Positions 33,234 through 42,742 of a DNA stretch of 64,000 nt are shown in pieces. The translations under genes were made by a program, and so were the position numbers. Under the pieces are notes generated by a model. The model did no database searches. It was not told where the DNA came from and saw only the letters and a list, made by a program, of their open reading frames with translations. Within the stretch, counting starts at the first letter, position 1. Every line of letters starts with the position of its first letter. Source of the stretch: Nesterenkonia sedimenti (lineage in GTDB: Bacteria > Actinomycetota > Actinomycetes > Actinomycetales > Micrococcaceae); the NCBI RefSeq assembly GCF_012641515.1, contig NZ_JABAHY010000004.1, forward strand, positions 83,989-147,988, given 5' to 3'.

Positions 33234-34802
33234 TCAGGACTGGCTGTCGATCCGCTGACCGGCTGAGTAGACAGCGGTCGGGCGGAGCTTCAGCCATTGT
33301 TCGGGCTGACATTCGAAGGGGTTCTGTTCCAGAACCTGGAAGTCAGCGTGGGCACCGGGAGTGAGAGTGCCGAGAGTCTGCTCCTCATAGGAGGTGTAGG
33401 CCGCGTCAGTGGTGTAGGCGCGAATGGCTTCTTCGAGCGTGATGTTCTGCTCGGTGTCGAGTACGGTCCCGGAGACGGTGGTGCGGGTGACGGCCGCGTA
33501 GATCCCTTCCCAGGGATTGCCGTTGGTCACCGGGGTGTCCGAGTTGCCCGGGGCGATGATGCCGTAGTCGGCGAAGGTCCGTTGGGGGTAGGCGCGTTTG
33601 ACCCGCTCGGGCCCCAGAGCCTTCAGATAGGAATCGCCCAGGTGATAGATGAAGGCGATGGAGGAGGCAGCGATGATGTTCTGCTCCTTCATCTGTTTCA
33701 GATGCTTCTCGGTGGGCAGCGCGCAGTGTTCGATCCGGTTGCGGTTATTGGCCACGAACTCCGGGTCGAGTTTGCTGAGGGCTTTCAACGCCTGGTCGAT
33801 GGCGCGCTCGCCGATGCCGTGAATCGCCAGTCGGAAACCGCCTTCGACGGCTCGTTTGAGGTGACCGAGGAACTCCTCATCCTCGAGATAGAGCAGGCCG
33901 GTGTCATCGGTGCCCTCGAAGGCGCAGCAGACTGCAGCGGTACGGCCGCCCACGCTGCCGTCCAGGGTGAACTTCGCACCCTGGATGCGGAGCCGGTCAT
34001 CGCCGAAGCCACTGCTGATCCCGGTGTTCAGCGCATGAGTGAGAACCCCGCTCATCGCGGACTGGTCCAGAGCCCAGAGCCAAGGGCGCATGCGGATCTT
34101 CAGATCTCCACGAGAATTGGCCCGGGTGTAGCAGCGCAGGTGGTCAGCGGTGGTGGAGAGATCATGGGTGGTGGTCACGCCCCAGGAGACGAAGGCCTCC
34201 TGGGCCAGGGCGAAGGCCTCGTCGAAATCCTCCCCGGTGTAGGCCGGCGCTGCGATGAGATCCATTGCGGCCTCTTGGACCAGGCCGGTCGGCTCGTCCT
34301 GGGCATCGCGGACAAAGCGCCCGCCCTCGGGGTCGGGAGTCTCAGCGCTGATACCGGAGAGCTCCAGTGCTGCGGAGTTGACCACCCGCATGTGGTGGCA
34401 GGTGCGGGTGAGCATCACCGGACGGCCGGCTGCGGCGGCGTCGAGGTCCTCCTTGGTGGGGCCTCGGCCCTCGGCGAGATAGGTCTCGTCCCAACCGACC
34501 CCGCGGATCCATTCACCGGGGCCCAGACGCTGAGCCTCCTCGGCGACGAGCTGAACGATGTCCTCAATGGATGAGACATTGCTGGGCCTGAGGTCCAGCT
34601 GCCGTAGTGACATCCCCAGCTGGCCAGGGTGGGCATGGGACTCGACGAAGCCAGGCATGAGGTATCGGCCCTCGAGGTCTACGACTGTGTCGACGGTGGC
34701 CTCAGTGGCCGCCTCATCAGTGCTGATGAGCCCGTTGAACACATTGAGAGTTGTCGGTTGGCTGAAGCCGGATCCGCTAAAGATCCTGGCATTCTTGACC
34801 AT
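33234..34802 (-). CDS. YtcJ-like metal-dependent amidohydrolase (copy B)
   Basis: This 522-residue amidohydrolase_3 protein starts at the ATG at 34802 (MVKNARIFSG). A TTG at 34829 gives 531 aa with a GAGG site and cannot be excluded. It has GFVESHAHPGQL, the LAIHGIGERAIDQALKAL histidine segment, RIEHCALPTEKHL and APGNSDTPVTNGNP with the last metal Asp. It is a clear relative of copy A but differs across much of its length, so the two probably act on different or sequential amides. It is the first gene of the three-gene unit. Confidence 0.88.
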   Translation of the reverse strand: MVKNARIFSGSGFSQPTTLNVFNGLISTDEAATEATVDTVVDLEGRYLMPGFVESHAHPGQLGMSLRQLDLRPSNVSSIEDIVQLVAEEAQRLGPGEWIRGVGWDETYLAEGRGPTKEDLDAAAAGRPVMLTRTCHHMRVVNSAALELSGISAETPDPEGGRFVRDAQDEPTGLVQEAAMDLIAAPAYTGEDFDEAFALAQEAFVSWGVTTTHDLSTTADHLRCYTRANSRGDLKIRMRPWLWALDQSAMSGVLTHALNTGISSGFGDDRLRIQGAKFTLDGSVGGRTAAVCCAFEGTDDTGLLYLEDEEFLGHLKRAVEGGFRLAIHGIGERAIDQALKALSKLDPEFVANNRNRIEHCALPTEKHLKQMKEQNIIAASSIAFIYHLGDSYLKALGPERVKRAYPQRTFADYGIIAPGNSDTPVTNGNPWEGIYAAVTRTTVSGTVLDTEQNITLEEAIRAYTTDAAYTSYEEQTLGTLTPGAHADFQVLEQNPFECQPEQWLKLRPTAVYSAGQRIDSQS

Positions 34803-35057
34803 CACTCTTTCGCCGGCTCGATTCGTCAATGTCTCATCCTCAAAGTGCTATCAGTGGCGGTGATAAAGCAGTCGGCGAGCTGCGGACTGCCTTAGTTCGC
34901 CCAGTACAATAGCACTGAAGGGGTTTCTGAGCTGCAGTATCGTTCCGTGCGCATGAGATTGATGCGCGAAAAGATTCATATTTCGTGAATGTTTCCAGAT
35001 CGCGCCGGAGAATTTACATGCACGAAACATAGAGGGGTTGCGGCCCCCCGCTAGAGA

Positions 35058-35345
35058 CTATTTCAGCTCGATTTCCACGAAGGCGCACTCGGTGTCTGAG
35101 GTGTTGACCACGTTATGGGTCGTACCTGCTGATCGGGTATAGCTCTGCCCCGCAGTCAGCACGTTATCGCTGACCCCCTCGGGGGTGTGCACCTGCAGTG
35201 TCCCGGTAGTGGTGGGGACGACGACGTAGTCCATCTCGTGAGTATGGGTTCCCGTCTGTGTGCCCGGTGGGAACCGCCACTCGGTGACTCGAACCTTCTC
35301 GTTGTCCAGCTGAACAGTGGCAATCGCCGTAGTTTCGTCACTCAT
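35058..35345 (-). CDS. Small cupin-domain protein
   Basis: This 95-residue single-domain cupin has the first conserved motif at GTQTGTHTHEMDYVVVPTTTG (His ligands) and a shorter second motif at SYTRSAGTTHNVVNT. Such small cupins act as metal-dependent isomerases, decarboxylases or sensors, and this one is not identified further. It is divergent from the amino-acid monooxygenase gene with a 100-bp gap, so it may belong to that pathway. The AAATTTC-rich region between them probably holds both promoters. Confidence 0.78.
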   Translation of the reverse strand: MSDETTAIATVQLDNEKVRVTEWRFPPGTQTGTHTHEMDYVVVPTTTGTLQVHTPEGVSDNVLTAGQSYTRSAGTTHNVVNTSDTECAFVEIELK

Positions 35346-35446
35346 GTGGCCATCCTCTCACTCTGCCCCAGCTGAAACTGCAGGCGTGGGGGAGAGGTGG
35401 GCTGGCCCAGTCGGTCACCCAGGAAAAATTTCTGTACTCTGACTAT

Positions 35447-37249
35447 ATGACCACATTTTATTCTTCTGAGGCGGAGTCAAGTGTTGGATCTGTTCATAGT
35501 GGGGAACGGCCTCCGGTGACGATCTTCGGTCCGGATTTTCCGTTCTCCTATGACGAATGGCTCAACCACCCCGCAGGTATCGGCACCCTCCCGGAGGAAG
35601 CCCTGGGGAAGGAGGTGGCCGTCATCGGCGGTGGTATCGCAGGGCTCGTGGCCGCCTATGAACTGATGCGCCTGGGCCTGCGGCCTGTGGTCTACGAGGC
35701 TGAGCGGCTGGGTGGTCGGCTGCGCTCAGAGAAGTTCCGGCTCACCACGGACACCACAGACAACGACGACGCCGCATACAGCGAGGTAATCGCCGAGCTG
35801 GGCGGGATGCGTTTTCCCGTCTCATCCACCAGCTTCTACCACTACCTCCGGCTGCTGGGACTGCGCACCGAACCATTCCCCAACCCCTTGACTCCGGCTG
35901 CTGGAAGCACAGTCATCGATCTCGGGGGAGAGACCTGGTACGCCGAAAGCCTGGCGGATCTACCGGCGCTCTTCGCTGAGGTCGCCGAGGCATGGGATGC
36001 CGCATTGGAGAGGGAATTCGGGCTCAGCGGTCTGCAGGATGCCATCCGGGAGCGCGACGCCCACCGACTGAAATCCCTGTGGAACCAGATCGTGGCCGAC
36101 TGGGATGAGCGGAGCTTCTATGAGTTCGTCGCCCAGGCAGACGAGTTCAACGGCCTGTCCTACCGTCACCGCGAGGTCTTCGGCCAGGTCGGCTTCGGCA
36201 CCGGCGGCTGGGACTCCGACTTCGCCAACTCCATGCTTGAGATCCTCCGAGTGGTGGTCACCGAATGCGACTCCGACCAAGAACTGGTGGTCGGCGGCGT
36301 CGAACAGCTGCCCCAGGGGCTCTGGCACCGGGAGGTCGATGACAGCGCCTACTGGCCCAAAGGCACCTCCCTAGCCTCCCTTCACGACCCCAGTCCCGGA
36401 ACACTCTCACCGGTGGACCACGACGGTGAACCGGGGCAGTCCCGCCGGGGGACACCACGAGGAGCTGTGGCTGCCCTGCACCGCGGTGAGGATGGGCGGA
36501 TCGCAGTCACCGAATCCACCGGTGATGTCAGGACCTATGACGCAGTGCTGGCCACCTGCCAGTCCTGGCTGCTGACCACGGAGATCGACTGCGCAGAATC
36601 CCTGTTCTCCCAGGACATGTGGATGGCCCTGGACCGCACCCGGTATATGCAGTCCTCCAAAACATTCGTCATGGTCGACCGTCCCTTCTGGAAAGACCGC
36701 GACCCCAAGACCGGTCAGGAGACGATGAGCATGACCCTGACCGACCGGCTGACCCGCGGAACCTACCTCTTCGACAACGGGCCGGATAAGCCCGGGGTGA
36801 TCTGCCTGACCTACTCCTGGATGTCAGATGCGCTGAAGATGCTGCCCTACCCCGCGGATAAACGCGCCGAGCTGGCCATCAACGCCCTGGAGAAGATCTA
36901 CCCCGAAGTGGATATCCGATCCCACATCATCGCCGAACCGGTCACCGTCTCATGGGAGTCCGATCCCTATTTCCTAGGTGCCTTCAAAGGCGCCCTGCCG
37001 GGGCACTATCGCTACAATCACCGTATGTACGGGCATTTCATGCAGCAGGACATGCCAGCGGAGGAACGCGGCATCTTCCTAGCCGGTGACAGCATCTCCT
37101 TCACACCCGCCTGGGCGGAGGGAGCAGTGCAGACCGCCTTGAACTCCGTCTGGGGCATCCTGAACCACTTCGGGGGTACATCTCATCCGAAGAACCCCGG
37201 ACCCGGTGAGCTCTACCCCGAGCTTGGACCTGTGGAGCTTCCGGCATGA
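35447..37249 (+). CDS. davB: Flavin amino-acid 2-monooxygenase (DavB/IaaM-like)
   Basis: This 600-residue flavin amine oxidase-fold enzyme has the FAD Rossmann motif VAVIGGGIAGLVAAYELMRLG (GGG at 61-63) and ELGGMRFPVSST, where substrate and FAD meet. The C-terminal flavin segment is GIFLAGDSISFTPAWAEGAVQTALNS (about 547-572). Length and the unusual ELGGMRFP signature fit the amino-acid 2-monooxygenases (lysine, tryptophan, phenylalanine, arginine), which oxidatively decarboxylate the amino acid to an amide one carbon shorter. The nitrilase-fold amidase gene directly behind it (ATGA overlap) is the DavA partner in the lysine pathway of Pseudomonas. An arginine or other amino acid is possible. 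Confidence 0.78.
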   Translation: MTTFYSSEAESSVGSVHSGERPPVTIFGPDFPFSYDEWLNHPAGIGTLPEEALGKEVAVIGGGIAGLVAAYELMRLGLRPVVYEAERLGGRLRSEKFRLTTDTTDNDDAAYSEVIAELGGMRFPVSSTSFYHYLRLLGLRTEPFPNPLTPAAGSTVIDLGGETWYAESLADLPALFAEVAEAWDAALEREFGLSGLQDAIRERDAHRLKSLWNQIVADWDERSFYEFVAQADEFNGLSYRHREVFGQVGFGTGGWDSDFANSMLEILRVVVTECDSDQELVVGGVEQLPQGLWHREVDDSAYWPKGTSLASLHDPSPGTLSPVDHDGEPGQSRRGTPRGAVAALHRGEDGRIAVTESTGDVRTYDAVLATCQSWLLTTEIDCAESLFSQDMWMALDRTRYMQSSKTFVMVDRPFWKDRDPKTGQETMSMTLTDRLTRGTYLFDNGPDKPGVICLTYSWMSDALKMLPYPADKRAELAINALEKIYPEVDIRSHIIAEPVTVSWESDPYFLGAFKGALPGHYRYNHRMYGHFMQQDMPAEERGIFLAGDSISFTPAWAEGAVQTALNSVWGILNHFGGTSHPKNPGPGELYPELGPVELPA

Positions 37250-38097
37250 GTGCGAGTCTGCGGCTGGCCCTGGGCCAGGTCGAGCCCCTGGTGGGGGATA
37301 AGGCCGGAAACCTGCAACGAGCTGAAGCCCTGGCCGGACAGGCCGCTGAGGCCGGCGCTGATCTGCTGATCCTGCCGGAGATGTATCTGACCGGTTATGC
37401 CTTAGGTCGTGAGCAGACCCTGGCACTGGCTGAACCGGCCGATGGACCATCCGCCCAGGAGATCGCCGCCATCGCTGCCAAACACTCAGTGGCAATCATG
37501 TACGGATACCCGGAGGCCGCAACAGGCGGCACCGAGGTCTTCAATACCGCCGGTTTCGTCGACTCCACCGGAGATCGGCTCCTGGACTACCGGAAGCTGC
37601 ACTACTTCGGGGACCTCGACCGGGACCAGTTCGATCCCATACCCGGGGAGATCACGGCTTCCTGCTGCCCAGTGATCCCCTGGCGAGGCTGGCAGCTGGG
37701 CGTAGGAATCTGTTACGACATCGAGTTCCCGGAACTGGCCCGGCAGCTGGCTGTCAGCGGGGCGGATCTCATCTGTGTGCCCACTGCCAATATGGTCGAC
37801 TGCGACCACGTGCAGGAGCTGCTGCTGCCAGCCCGGGCGGTGGAGAACCAGCTCTATGTTGCCTATGCCAACTACTGCGGTGCCGACTCAGTCTTCGAGT
37901 ACGGGGGCCTGAGCCAACTTGCAGCACCCGGCGGCCAGCAGACCCTTGCCGGCCGTGGGGAACAGCTGCTCATAGCGGAGCTGGACCGGCAGAGCCTGGA
38001 GGCATCACGGGCTGAGAATCCGTATCTGCGCGACCGGCTGTTCCAAGTGGCCCCTCGTGGCGCGGAGATGACCGCGAATTTCCCGCACTCTTCCTGA
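37246..38097 (+). CDS. davA: Nitrilase-fold amidase (DavA-like 5-aminopentanamidase)
   Basis: This 283-residue carbon-nitrogen hydrolase has the complete Glu-Lys-Cys triad: E45 in LILPEMYLTGY, K117 in YRKLHYFG, and C156 in GVGICYDIEFPE. It hydrolyses a short amide to acid and ammonia. Coupled by ATGA to the monooxygenase, it should convert that enzyme's amide product: 5-aminopentanamide to 5-aminovalerate if lysine is the substrate, or 4-guanidinobutanamide to 4-guanidinobutanoate if arginine is. Family length is typical. Confidence 0.85.
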   Translation: MSASLRLALGQVEPLVGDKAGNLQRAEALAGQAAEAGADLLILPEMYLTGYALGREQTLALAEPADGPSAQEIAAIAAKHSVAIMYGYPEAATGGTEVFNTAGFVDSTGDRLLDYRKLHYFGDLDRDQFDPIPGEITASCCPVIPWRGWQLGVGICYDIEFPELARQLAVSGADLICVPTANMVDCDHVQELLLPARAVENQLYVAYANYCGADSVFEYGGLSQLAAPGGQQTLAGRGEQLLIAELDRQSLEASRAENPYLRDRLFQVAPRGAEMTANFPHSS

Positions 38098-38124
38098 TCA
38101 GGGTGTGTGAGGTACCCTGAGCAA

Positions 38125-38610
38125 ATGGCTGCCGCTGGTACTCACGACGCCATTGACGAGGCGATCCTCAGGGAGCTTTCCCGGGACGCCCGGATGACGC
38201 TGGCTCAGCTCTCCGAGCGCACAGGACTCTCCGTCTCTGCGGTGCAGACCCGTGTGCGCCGCCTGGAGACCCGAGGAGTCATCCGCGGGTATAAGGCCGA
38301 GCTGTCCCCGGAGGCTCTGGGTAAACCGCTTTCGGCCTTCATCGAGATCACCCCGCTGGACCCCGAGCAGGCCGACGACGTCCCACAGCTGCTGGAACAT
38401 CTGCCGGCCATTGAAGCCTGCTACTCCGTGGCCGGGGATTCCAGCTATATGCTCTTCGTCCGTGTGCCGACGCCTCGGGATATCGAGGCGTTGATTCGGG
38501 AGATACGCAAAGCGGCCTTCGTCAACACCCGCACCACCGTAGTGCTGCAGACGTTCTACGAAGGCCGCCCCATCAGCGTGACGCCACCGGAGTCCGCTGG
38601 CGAGGACTGA
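38125..38610 (+). CDS. Lrp/AsnC-family regulator
   Basis: This 161-residue regulator starts at the ATG at 38125, 27 bp after the amidase. A GTG at 38107 adds six residues. An HTH (DEAILRELSRDARMTLAQLSERTGLSVSAVQTRVRRLE) is joined to a RAM ligand domain that binds amino acids. The position behind the DavBA-like pair and ahead of the convergent hydantoinase operon makes it the probable amino-acid sensor of the former. Lysine-responsive Lrp relatives are common. Confidence 0.9.
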   Translation: MAAAGTHDAIDEAILRELSRDARMTLAQLSERTGLSVSAVQTRVRRLETRGVIRGYKAELSPEALGKPLSAFIEITPLDPEQADDVPQLLEHLPAIEACYSVAGDSSYMLFVRVPTPRDIEALIREIRKAAFVNTRTTVVLQTFYEGRPISVTPPESAGED

Positions 38611-38612
38611 GG

Positions 38613-40619
38613 TCAGGCTGAGTCCGTGTTCAGGGCCCAGTATTGCTGGGAGCGTCGCGCCATATTCTCGCGATTCTGACGGGTCGTCTCTGGCAATAGC
38701 TCCCCAGTACCCCACTCAAGGATGACCCCATACCGGCGGATAGCATCCATCTCGTTGAGCTCACCCTGGCGATAGAGTTCGGCGACCTTCTCGGGGTCCT
38801 CCTTTAACCAGGCTTCACGGTTGCTACGGACATCCTGTCGCGCTGACTTCGTGGCGGGGTAGTCAATCTCGAACTGGTCGACTTCGGGGTCAATCGCCTT
38901 GATGACCACCCCGTAATCGATCGCTGCTCGTTCGACGGAGACGTACTCGTCGATAACGTCCTCTAGCACTTCTTCGGGAGTGCGGTCCAGGGGGTCGCCA
39001 TAGCCACCACCACCGGCAGAGGGCCGAGTGAACTGGTCTCCTGACTGCACATCCACATTGGAGAACGTCGCGCCGAGGTACCGTTCCTTATCGGTGCCCT
39101 TATTGAGCCATACGCCATGTGGGATGGAGGGCAGGCCGCCCTCGATGCCCCAAGTGACGGATCGACCACGGTCACAGCAGTAGCTCATCACTGCATTGGT
39201 GGCATCGGTGAGGATTCCGCCTTTCTCAACGCCACAGCCACCTCGGAATCGACCAGGTCCACCGGAATCGACGGTGATCTCATGCCGGGTGGTGATGACC
39301 GGGTTTAGCCGCTCCTGACCCTCCACCGGCTGAACAGCCAGGCCCGTGCCGAAAACTGGAGAAGTTGCTGAGGACCCGTCCTTGGATGAGCGGCCGCCCC
39401 AGCCGCCAGCCATCCAGTCGTACCACATGAAATACGGCGACTCGGCCACTCGTCCGTCATGACCACCCACCAGCAGGTATTCGAGGTTGAAGGCACATCC
39501 CATCGCCCGCTCGGGACGGATTGTGCTCCACAGTTCGAAGATCCCATTCATCAACTTTTCGTAGGGCCCCGAACAGAACCCACTGACAGCAGTGGGCCAG
39601 CCCGCGTTGACCACAGTTCCCTCTTCGCCAGCTTCGACTGTCACCGCCCGGTAGAACCCAGAGTTAAGCGGAACATCGGGGAAGAAGGTCTTCGTCCCTG
39701 CATAGACAGCGGAGTGGGTTGTGCCAAGCCCTGAGTTGAGGAAGCTGGCTACCGTAGGGGCCGAGCCTCTGAGGTCGTAATGGATTCCCTCTCCGTCCAG
39801 TTTCAGCCGGATTTTGATAGGAACGAGGCCTTCCTCTTTGGCCGGGTCCATGTCGATGTAATCGACTGTTTCCCATTCGCCCTGAGGGAGGTCCTTGAGA
39901 CTGTTGAGAACGCGGCGCTCAACATAGTCCTGGGTCTCCTGCATGGCTTCTAGGACAGTGTCCTTTGAATAGCGTTCTACTAGTCGGAGCACTTCGCGCT
40001 CACAGACAGCGGTGGCCTCGGATTGTGCGTGCAAATCGCCGAGAGAAACAGCTGGAGCCCGTGTATTCGATACCAACAGCTCTGCAACATCCTTATTGAA
40101 ATTCCTCCGATGCCAAACACGCAGTGGGGTGATCCTCAGGCCCTCGCTGAAATGCTCCTTGGCGTGGACGTCAAAGGAACCAGGGACATTGCCGCCGATA
40201 TCGGCCCAGTGACCCTTGTTCTGGGCGAAGCCGATAATCTCATCCTCAACGAAGATCGGGCGGATGAAGCTCACATCATTGACGTGAGTTCCACCCCGAT
40301 AGGGGTCGTTGATGGCGAAGACATCGCCGGGATTGATGTCGTCTTCGAAGAACTCCAAGATCGCCTTGCACTGAAAATGCAGGGTGCCCACATGCACAGC
40401 GATATCGCCACTGCCCTGCATGACAGTGTTGCCATCCCGGTCGCATAGAGCAGAGGAGAAGTCCCGGGAGTAGATGACGAAGGAGTAGCAGGTCCGGAGG
40501 ATCTGTTCGCTCATAAGATCAACACTGGTGGCGAAGGCGTTCTTCAATACCTCAAACGTGACGGGGTCTAGTTGTGGGGAGGCAGTCTCAGTGGCCTCGC
40601 CTACTGTATTCGCTGTCAT
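38613..40619 (-). CDS. Hydantoinase B/oxoprolinase-type subunit
   Basis: This 668-residue protein pairs with the A subunit to open cyclic amides with ATP: hydantoins, 5-oxoproline, acetone-carboxylase-type or lactam substrates. It has SRDFSSALCDRDGNTVMQ, VHVGTLHFQ, the FAINDPYRGGTHVNDV signature and FRGGCGVEKGG. The start is placed at 40619 so that it overlaps the A-subunit stop by ATGA. The longer 40658 start is not needed. It stops 3 bp before the end of the convergent Lrp gene. A member of this family hydrolyses valerolactam and caprolactam in Pseudomonas (OplBA), which fits an aminovalerate-making neighbourhood. Confidence 0.87.
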   Translation of the reverse strand: MTANTVGEATETASPQLDPVTFEVLKNAFATSVDLMSEQILRTCYSFVIYSRDFSSALCDRDGNTVMQGSGDIAVHVGTLHFQCKAILEFFEDDINPGDVFAINDPYRGGTHVNDVSFIRPIFVEDEIIGFAQNKGHWADIGGNVPGSFDVHAKEHFSEGLRITPLRVWHRRNFNKDVAELLVSNTRAPAVSLGDLHAQSEATAVCEREVLRLVERYSKDTVLEAMQETQDYVERRVLNSLKDLPQGEWETVDYIDMDPAKEEGLVPIKIRLKLDGEGIHYDLRGSAPTVASFLNSGLGTTHSAVYAGTKTFFPDVPLNSGFYRAVTVEAGEEGTVVNAGWPTAVSGFCSGPYEKLMNGIFELWSTIRPERAMGCAFNLEYLLVGGHDGRVAESPYFMWYDWMAGGWGGRSSKDGSSATSPVFGTGLAVQPVEGQERLNPVITTRHEITVDSGGPGRFRGGCGVEKGGILTDATNAVMSYCCDRGRSVTWGIEGGLPSIPHGVWLNKGTDKERYLGATFSNVDVQSGDQFTRPSAGGGGYGDPLDRTPEEVLEDVIDEYVSVERAAIDYGVVIKAIDPEVDQFEIDYPATKSARQDVRSNREAWLKEDPEKVAELYRQGELNEMDAIRRYGVILEWGTGELLPETTRQNRENMARRSQQYWALNTDSA

Positions 40620-42652
40620 GCCTTTCCTTTCGGGAGGTGGATACGGATATTGAGCCATTCGTCGATCTCAGCGGTCGCCTCAGGTGGCACCACAGTGGTT
40701 GCATCGAGCTGCTCGATGATGGCTGGTCCTTGAATCGTCATACCGGCACCCAGGGCGTCTCGGTCGTAGACGGCGGTATCAATCCAAGAACCTTCGAAAT
40801 ACACATCGCGGCGGGCAATCACCTCAGGCTTCCCCTCTGCCGGTTCAGCGGGAACGAAAGCGGGCTTGGGGGTCTTGCCAACTGCTTTGAGATGGAGTTG
40901 GTAGATCTCTACCGGCTGGCTGTCCTGGCGGAATGCGAACTGACGTTCATGTTCCTCATGGAAAGTGGCAATTGCCTGTTCGAGGTCAGTCGCCGAGTTG
41001 ATGATGACCTGCAGGGAACGCCACTGTCCGGCATAGCGCATGGAAATAGCGCGTTCCAGCCGCTGGTCAGGTTCATCCACACCTTCCTGTCGCAGCCGTT
41101 CGGTGGCATCGCCCTGCATAATTCGGAACTGGCGCTCCAAGTCACTGCGATCGGCTTCGCTTGCGAGTGTGGGATACATCATCGACAGGTCATGCTGGAC
41201 ATCCACCAACAGGCATCCGAGGGCTGAGGTGACACCAGGGTTCGGCGGCACTAAGACGGTCGGTATCCCCAGCTCCTTGGCCACATCGGCACCGTGCAGA
41301 GCCCCTGCACCGCCGAAAGCGACTAGGGCGAAATCCCGGGGGTCATAGCCGCGACGGATGGAGACCAGTCGTACGGCATCAGCCATATTGGCATTGGCCA
41401 CCTGGAGGATCGCCTGGGCTGCTTGTTCACTCGAACCCATCTCCAGAGGCTCACTGATGACCTGTTTGACCGCCTGTTCGGAAAGGTCTCGCTTCAGGGT
41501 CATCGCACCACCAGCCAAGGAGGTTCCCAGACGATTCAACAGGAGGTTCGCATCAGTATTTGTCGGCTGATCGCCACCCTGGTTGTAGCAGGCCGGACCG
41601 GGCGTCGCACCGGCAGACTGCGGGCCATTACGGAGCGAACCGGCAATATCGATATGGGCCAGAGAACCCCCGCCGGCGCCGATGGTCAGGACTTCGATAC
41701 TAGGAAAGACAATGGGATGGCCATATTCGACCTCCCAATTCTTGGTAATTCGGACCTCCCCATCGTGGACCAGGGAGATATCCGTGGAGGTACCGCCCAT
41801 ATCGAGGCCGATCGCATTGGGATAGCCGGCCTGAGTCGCCACATGTTGGGCCGCAATAGCCCCTGCTGCAATACCGGAGGCAGCCAGCCGGACGGGGTAC
41901 TTCTTGACCATAGCCGGTGTCATGGACCCGCCGCCGGAGTGCAGTAAGAGCAGATCACCGCCATATCCGTCCCCTTTGAGCTTCTCGTCGAGCCTCTCGA
42001 CGTAGCCGGAGACCAGCGGTCCCAACAGCGCGTTGGCGACGGCAGTGTTGAACCGGTCATATTCGAAGATTTCGGGAAGGATCTCCGCGGAGGTCGAAAT
42101 ATCGGCCTCGGGAAGTTCTTCCTGGAGCAGTTCCTTAGCCCGTACCTCGTGAGACGGATTGGCATAGGAGTTCAGGAAGCAGACGGCCACAGTGGTGACC
42201 TCACGCCGCTTCAGTTTCTGGCCCAGGCGCCTGACTGCATCCTCATCTAACGGTTGAGTGATATTCCCGGAGAAGTCGATGCGCTCCGGAACCTCGAAGC
42301 GATCACGACGACGCAGATAAGGGCCACTGACATCGTTATAGGCATCCCAGAGATCATCCTTGGTGCCGTCACGGATTTCGATGACATCGCGGAACCCCTC
42401 TGTGGTGACCATGGCAGCCTTGGGAAACCGTCGTGTGATTAATGCGTTGGTCGCAACAGTGGTTCCATGGGAGAGTAGCTGAACATCCTCCAAGGAGACG
42501 GCCGCCCTTTCGATGCCGCTGATTACCGCCTGCATCGGATCCTCGGGAGTCGATGGCACCTTAGTTACGTGCATCGTCTTATCGGAATCATCGAAGACGC
42601 AGACATCGGTAAATGTGCCACCGACATCCACGGCTACTCGTAGATCTGGCAT
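40616..42652 (-). CDS. Hydantoinase A/oxoprolinase-type ATPase subunit
   Basis: This 678-residue ASKHA-type ATPase subunit begins RVAVDVGGTFTDVCVFDDSDKT, the phosphate-1 loop, with LLSHGTTVATNALITRRFPKAAMVTTEGFRDVIEI following. AIGLDMGGTSTDISLVHDGEV and a Cys-containing GATPGPACYNQGGDQPTNTDANLLL segment are in place. It is the first gene of the two-gene unit and is divergent from a PucR regulator, with a candidate operator between them. The substrate is not determined. The full-length, undisturbed gene suggests activity. Confidence 0.9.
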   Translation of the reverse strand: MPDLRVAVDVGGTFTDVCVFDDSDKTMHVTKVPSTPEDPMQAVISGIERAAVSLEDVQLLSHGTTVATNALITRRFPKAAMVTTEGFRDVIEIRDGTKDDLWDAYNDVSGPYLRRRDRFEVPERIDFSGNITQPLDEDAVRRLGQKLKRREVTTVAVCFLNSYANPSHEVRAKELLQEELPEADISTSAEILPEIFEYDRFNTAVANALLGPLVSGYVERLDEKLKGDGYGGDLLLLHSGGGSMTPAMVKKYPVRLAASGIAAGAIAAQHVATQAGYPNAIGLDMGGTSTDISLVHDGEVRITKNWEVEYGHPIVFPSIEVLTIGAGGGSLAHIDIAGSLRNGPQSAGATPGPACYNQGGDQPTNTDANLLLNRLGTSLAGGAMTLKRDLSEQAVKQVISEPLEMGSSEQAAQAILQVANANMADAVRLVSIRRGYDPRDFALVAFGGAGALHGADVAKELGIPTVLVPPNPGVTSALGCLLVDVQHDLSMMYPTLASEADRSDLERQFRIMQGDATERLRQEGVDEPDQRLERAISMRYAGQWRSLQVIINSATDLEQAIATFHEEHERQFAFRQDSQPVEIYQLHLKAVGKTPKPAFVPAEPAEGKPEVIARRDVYFEGSWIDTAVYDRDALGAGMTIQGPAIIEQLDATTVVPPEATAEIDEWLNIRIHLPKGKA

Positions 42653-42742
42653 TAATCCTCCTCATGTGGGACTGGTGATTCCGATCCTTCTCTTCGCCAA
42701 GTTGGCAGGTCAATGGACGAGATGAGAGATCGCCACTAGAAT

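Noticed and set aside
34974-34990. ATTCA-N7-TGAAT inverted repeat in the gap before the cupin and amidohydrolase genes
   Set aside because: Five-base arms in an A+T-rich gap are expected by chance. No regulator gene is adjacent.
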